A stretch of 64,000 bases of DNA from assembly GCA_026874595.1 (NCBI GenBank), contig CM049315.1, positions 63,921,389 to 63,985,388 of the forward strand, given 5' to 3'. The notes beneath the pieces were generated by a model. It was not told the origin of the DNA. It saw nothing but the letters and a program-made list of their open reading frames with translations, and searched no databases. A program made the position numbers and the translations under genes. Source of the stretch: Sipunculus nudus. Taxonomy: Eukaryota > Annelida > Sipuncula > Golfingiida > Sipunculidae. Shown piece by piece: positions 60,169-64,000 of the stretch (positions within the stretch are counted from its first letter, which is position 1; each line of letters starts with the position of its first letter).

Positions 60169-62108
60169 TTGTCCAAAGATGACCGATTTAAACTGCAAAA
60201 GAAGAGTTTAAGAAGCTTCAATAGGCCACTTCAAACCAGTTACAAAGATCTTTTTTGCCGAAATCGACTCGGTTTTGCGTTATAATAGATCATGATCCGT
60301 GCAAAAATGGTCAGTTTAAACTGCGAAAGAAGCGTTTCAGAAACTTCATTAGGCGACTTAAAACCCGTTACAATCGTCGTTTTCGTCGCAATCAGCTCGG
60401 TTTTCGCGTACTACAAGATCGTGTGTTGTGCAAAAATGTCCGTTCAAATTGCAAATGAAGCGTTTTAATAGCTTCATCAGGCCATTTAAAACAAGTTACA
60501 AACGTCGTTTTTGCCGAAATCAGCTCGGTTTTCGCTTTAAACAAGATCGTGTCTTGTGCAATGATCACCGATTTAAACTGTGAAAGAAGAAAGAAGCGTT
60601 TCAGAAGCTTCATCAGGCCATTAAGAACCAGTTAGAAACGTCGTTTTTGCTGAAATCAGCTCGATTTTTTTTTGCGTAATGCAAGATCGTGTTTGTGCAA
60701 ATATTGCAGATTTAAATTGCAAATGAATCAATTCAGGAGCTTTATTAGGCCATTTAAAACCAGATACCAACGTCTTTTCCGCCGAAATCAGCTCGGTTTT
60801 TGCGTAATACAAGACCGTGTTTTTGTGCAAAGATGACCGATTTAAACTGCCAAGGAAGCCTTTTAGAAGCTTCATCAGGCCATCAAAAACCAGTTAGTAA
60901 CGTCGTTTTTGCTGAAATCAGCTCGATTTTTTGCGTAATACAAAATCGTGTGTTGTGCAAAGATGACCGATTTAAACTGCTAAAGAAGCGTTTTAGAAGC
61001 TTCATCAGGCCATTAAGAACCAGTTAGAAACGTCTTTTACGCCGAAATCAGCTCTTTTTTTCGTAATACATGATCGTGATTTGTGCAGAAACGGCTGATT
61101 TAAACTGCGATAGAAGCGTTTTAATAGCTTCATTAGGCCATTTAGAAATTGGTAAAAACGTCGCTCTTGCTGAAATCAGATCGGTTTTCGCGTAATACAA
61201 CATCGTGTTGTGCAAAATAGAAGATTAAAATTGCAAAAGAAGCAATTCAGAAGCTCCATTAGGCCATTTAGAACCGGATACAAACATCCATCTCGCCGAA
61301 ATCAGCTAGGTTTTTGGCTAATTCAGGAACGTGTGTTGTGCAAAAATTACAGATTTCAATTGCAAAAGAAGCAATTCAGAAGCTTCATTAAGCCGTTTAG
61401 AATCAGATACAAACGTCTTTTACGACGAAATCAGCTCGGTTTTTTCCTAATACAAGATCGTGATTTGTGCAGAAACGGCTAATATAAACTGCGATAGAAG
61501 CGTTTAAATAGCTTCATTATGCCATTTAGAAATTGTTAAAAACGTCGCTTTTGCTGAAATCAGATCGGTTTTCGCTTAGTACAAGATCGTGTTGAGCAAA
61601 AGAGAAGATTAAAATTGCAAAAGAAGCAATTCAGAAGCTCCATTAGGCCATTTAGAACCGGGTACAAACATCGATCTCGCCGAAATCAGCTAGGTTTTTC
61701 CCTAATTCATGATCGTGTGTTGTGCAAAAATTGCAGATTTAAATTGCAAAAGAAGCAATTCAGAAACTTTATTAGGCCGTTGAGAATCAGATACAAACGT
61801 CTTTTACGCCGAAATTAGCTCGGTTTTTGCGTAATACAAGATCGTGTTTTGTGCAAAGATGACCGATTTAAACTGCGAAAGAAGCGTTTTAAAAGCTTCA
61901 TCAGGCCATTAAGAACCAGTTAGCAACGTCGTTTTTGCTGAAATCAGTTCGGTTTTTTTTTGCGTAATTCAAAATCGTCTATTGTGCAAAGATGACCGAT
62001 TTAAACTGCTAAAGAAGCGTTTTAGAAGCTTCATCAGGCAATTAAGAAGTTAGAAACGTCGTTTTTGCTAAAATCAGCTCGATTTTTTAGCGTAATATAA
62101 GATGGTGT
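60169..62108 (+). repeat. 15-monomer HOR, type 2 (1,940 bp)
   Basis: Order is M1-M11 followed by M18-M21; M12-M17 are missing. This 15-mer is built differently from the core type 1. Unit-specific marks are GTTGAGCAAAAG, GCCGTTGAGAATC, GTCTATTGTGC, AATGTCCGTTC, GTGTTTTTGTGC and a 7-bp tandem duplication, GAAAGAA twice, at 60,582-60,595. The previous half-unit (59,676 onward) already has the same M18-M21 marks. Confidence 0.92.
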
Positions 62109-64000
62109 TTGTCCAAAGATGACCGATTTAAACTGCAAAAGAAGAGTTTAAGAAGCTTCAATAGGCCACTTCAAACCAGTTACAAAGATCTTTTTTGCCG
62201 AAATCGAATCGGTTTTGCGTTATAATAGATCATGATCCGTGCAAAAATGGTCAGTTTAAACTGCGAAAGAAGCGTTTCAGAAACTTCATTAGGCGACTTA
62301 AAACCCGTTACAATCGTCGTTTTCGTCGCGATCAGCTCGGTTTTCGCGTACTACAAGATCGTGTGTTGTGCAAAAATGTCCGTTCAAATTGCAAATGAAG
62401 CGTTTTAATAGCTTCATCAGGCCATTTAAAACAAGTTACAAACGTCGTTTTTGCCGAAATCAGCTCGGTTTTCGCTTTAAACAAGATCGTGTCTTGTGCA
62501 ATGATCACCGATTTAAACTGTGAAAGAAGAAAGAAGCGTTTCAGAAGCTTCATCAGGCCATTAAGAACCAGTTAGAAACGTCGTTTTTGCTGAAATCAGC
62601 TCGATTTTTTTTTGCGTAATGCAAGATCGTGTTTGTGCAAATATTGCAGATTTAAATTGCAAATGAATCAATTCAGGAGCTTTATTAGGCCATTTAAAAC
62701 CAGATACCAACGTCTTTTCCGCCGAAATCAGCTCGGTTTTTGCGTAATACAAGACCGTGTTTTTGTGCAAAGATGACCGATTTAAACTGCCAAGGAAGCC
62801 TTTTAGAAGCTTCATCAGGCCATCAAAAACCAGTTAGTAACGTCGTTTTTGCTGAAATCAGCTCGATTTTTTGCGTAATACAAAATCGTGTGTTGTGCAA
62901 AGATGACCGATTTAAACTGCTAAAGAAGCGTTTTAGAAGCTTCATCAGGCCATTAAGAACCAGTTAGAAACGTCTTTTACGCCGAAATCAGCTCTTTTTT
63001 TCGTAATACATGATCGTGATTTGTGCAGAAACGGCTGATTTAAACTGCGATAGAAGCGTTTTAATAGCTTCATTAGGCCATTTAGAAATTGGTAAAAACG
63101 TCGCTCTTGCTGAAATCAGATCGGTTTTCGCGTAATACAACATCGTGTTGTGCAAAATAGAAGATTAAAATTGCAAAAGAAGCAATTCAGAAGCTCCATT
63201 AGGCCATTTAGAACCGGATACAAACATCCATCTCGCCGAAATCAGCTAGGTTTTTGGCTAATTCAGGAACGTGTGTTGTGCAAAAATTACAGATTTCAAT
63301 TGCAAAAGAAGCAATTCAGAAGCTTCATTAAGCCGTTTAGAATCAGATACAAACGTCTTTTACGACGAAATCAGCTCGGTTTTTTCCTAATACAAGATCG
63401 TGATTTGTGCAGAAACGGCTAATATAAACTGCGATAGAAGCGTTTAAATAGCTTCATTATGCCATTTAGAAATTGTTAAAAACGTCGCTTTTGCTGAAAT
63501 CAGATCGGTTTTCGCTTAGTACAAGATCGTGTTGAGCAAAAGAGAAGATTAAAATTGCAAAAGAAGCAATTCAGAAGCTCCATTAGGCCATTTAGAACCG
63601 GGTACAAACATCGATCTCGCCGAAATCAGCTAGGTTTTTCCCTAATTCATGATCGTGTGTTGTGCAAAAATTGCAGATTTAAATTGCAAAAGAAGCAATT
63701 CAGAAACTTTATTAGGCCGTTGAGAATCAGATACAAACGTCTTTTACGCCGAAATTAGCTCGGTTTTTGCGTAATACAAGATCGTGTTTTGTGCAAAGAT
63801 GACCGATTTAAACTGCGAAAGAAGCGTTTTAAAAGCTTCATCAGGCCATTAAGAACCAGTTAGCAACGTCGTTTTTGCTGAAATCAGTTCGGTTTTTTTT
63901 TGCGTAATTCAAAATCGTCTATTGTGCAAAGATGACCGATTTAAACTGCTAAAGAAGCGTTTTAGAAGCTTCATCAGGCAATTAAGAAGTTAGAAACGTC
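62109..64000 (+). repeat. 15-monomer HOR, type 2, partial copy to window end
   Basis: It repeats the 60,169 unit at +1,940 bp (for example the GAAAGAA duplication at 62,522-62,535) for 1,892 bp, until the window cuts it about 48 bp short. Small differences are CGAATCGGTTTTGCG near 62,208 and CGCGATCAGC near 62,328. Two near-identical copies at the end suggest this HOR continues to the right. Confidence 0.92.

Larger units (their letters stand above)
1..64000 (+). repeat. Satellite DNA array, ~129-bp monomer, head-to-tail
   Basis: The entire window is tandem copies of one AT-rich monomer. A typical copy reads, in order: a GAAGCTTC/HindIII core, AGGCCATT(T/A)AGAACCAG, an ACGTCGTTTTTGC block, GAAATCAGCTCGG, a T-run, GCGTAATACAAGATCG, TGTGCAAAGATGACCG, TTTAAACTGC and AAGAAGCG. 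Spacing between successive core positions, measured across one full HOR, is 126-135 bp. All copies I read share one orientation, with no inversion, transposon or unique spacer. Sequence runs off both window ends. The scale and organisation are those of centromeric or pericentromeric satellites, but chromosomal position cannot be read from sequence alone. No stretch here holds a supportable gene. The family itself is not one I recognise. Confidence 0.97.

Noticed and set aside
1-64000. CRISPR array
   Set aside because: There is no constant short repeat alternating with unique spacers. All parts of each ~129-bp period are related, and no cas gene is present.

Overview
The whole 64-kb window is one uninterrupted tandem satellite array. 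It starts and ends inside a monomer, so the array is longer than the window. The monomer is about 129 bp (126-135 bp, roughly 38% G+C in the unit I counted), about 500 copies fit, and every copy I read is head-to-tail in the same orientation. I found no gene, RNA gene, transposon, CRISPR array or unique-sequence island. Open frames of about 60-110 codons recur on both strands. They are by-products of the repeat: many monomers are 126 or 129 bp (multiples of 3), so a Lys/Arg-rich frame stays open for two or three units. I therefore annotate no CDS. The organism is a eukaryote, and the array looks like centromeric or other heterochromatic satellite DNA. I do not recognise the monomer and will not name a species. 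CpG is not depleted (about seven per monomer where I counted).

The main result is a clear higher-order repeat (HOR) structure. Monomer type M1 carries a diagnostic GGTGTTTGTCC, and I used the TTG inside it as the unit boundary. The core, 5.3-45.0 kb, is built from a 21-monomer HOR of 2,709 bp (M1 to M21) and four variants: a 27-mer (3,477 bp), an 18-mer (2,318 bp), a 15-mer (1,939 bp) and a 4-mer (512 bp). Unit order is 21-21-21-27-21-18-15-18-15-4-21-15-4-21-27-21-18. All variants fit gain or loss of whole monomers, often as a 384-bp trimer (126+129+129). Remaining length differences of 1-4 bp come from homopolymer runs and single-base indels that can be pointed to.

Above the HOR are larger units: an 18+15 block (33 monomers, 4,256 bp) in two copies, a 15+4+21 block (40 monomers, 5,159 bp) in two tandem copies, and a 27+21+18 block of about 8.5 kb present at 13.4-21.9 kb and again at 36.5-45.0 kb (offset about 23,077 bp). 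Shared rare single-base variants support each.

The flanks differ. The left 1-5.3 kb is more heterogeneous and includes one 47-bp truncated monomer. From 45.0 to 54.3 kb the M1 marker is nearly absent, and a 2,701-bp unit is tandemly duplicated. At 56.6-59.1 kb there is a 7-monomer (899-bp) HOR, and from 59.7 kb to the end a different 15-mer (1,940 bp). Pieces of the left flank (0.45-0.83 kb and 3.7-5.8 kb) reappear at 56.06-56.43 kb and 53.7-55.9 kb. The picture is of repeated unequal exchange and local amplification, strongest and most recent in the centre. Long-read assembly error is the main alternative explanation for the largest duplications.
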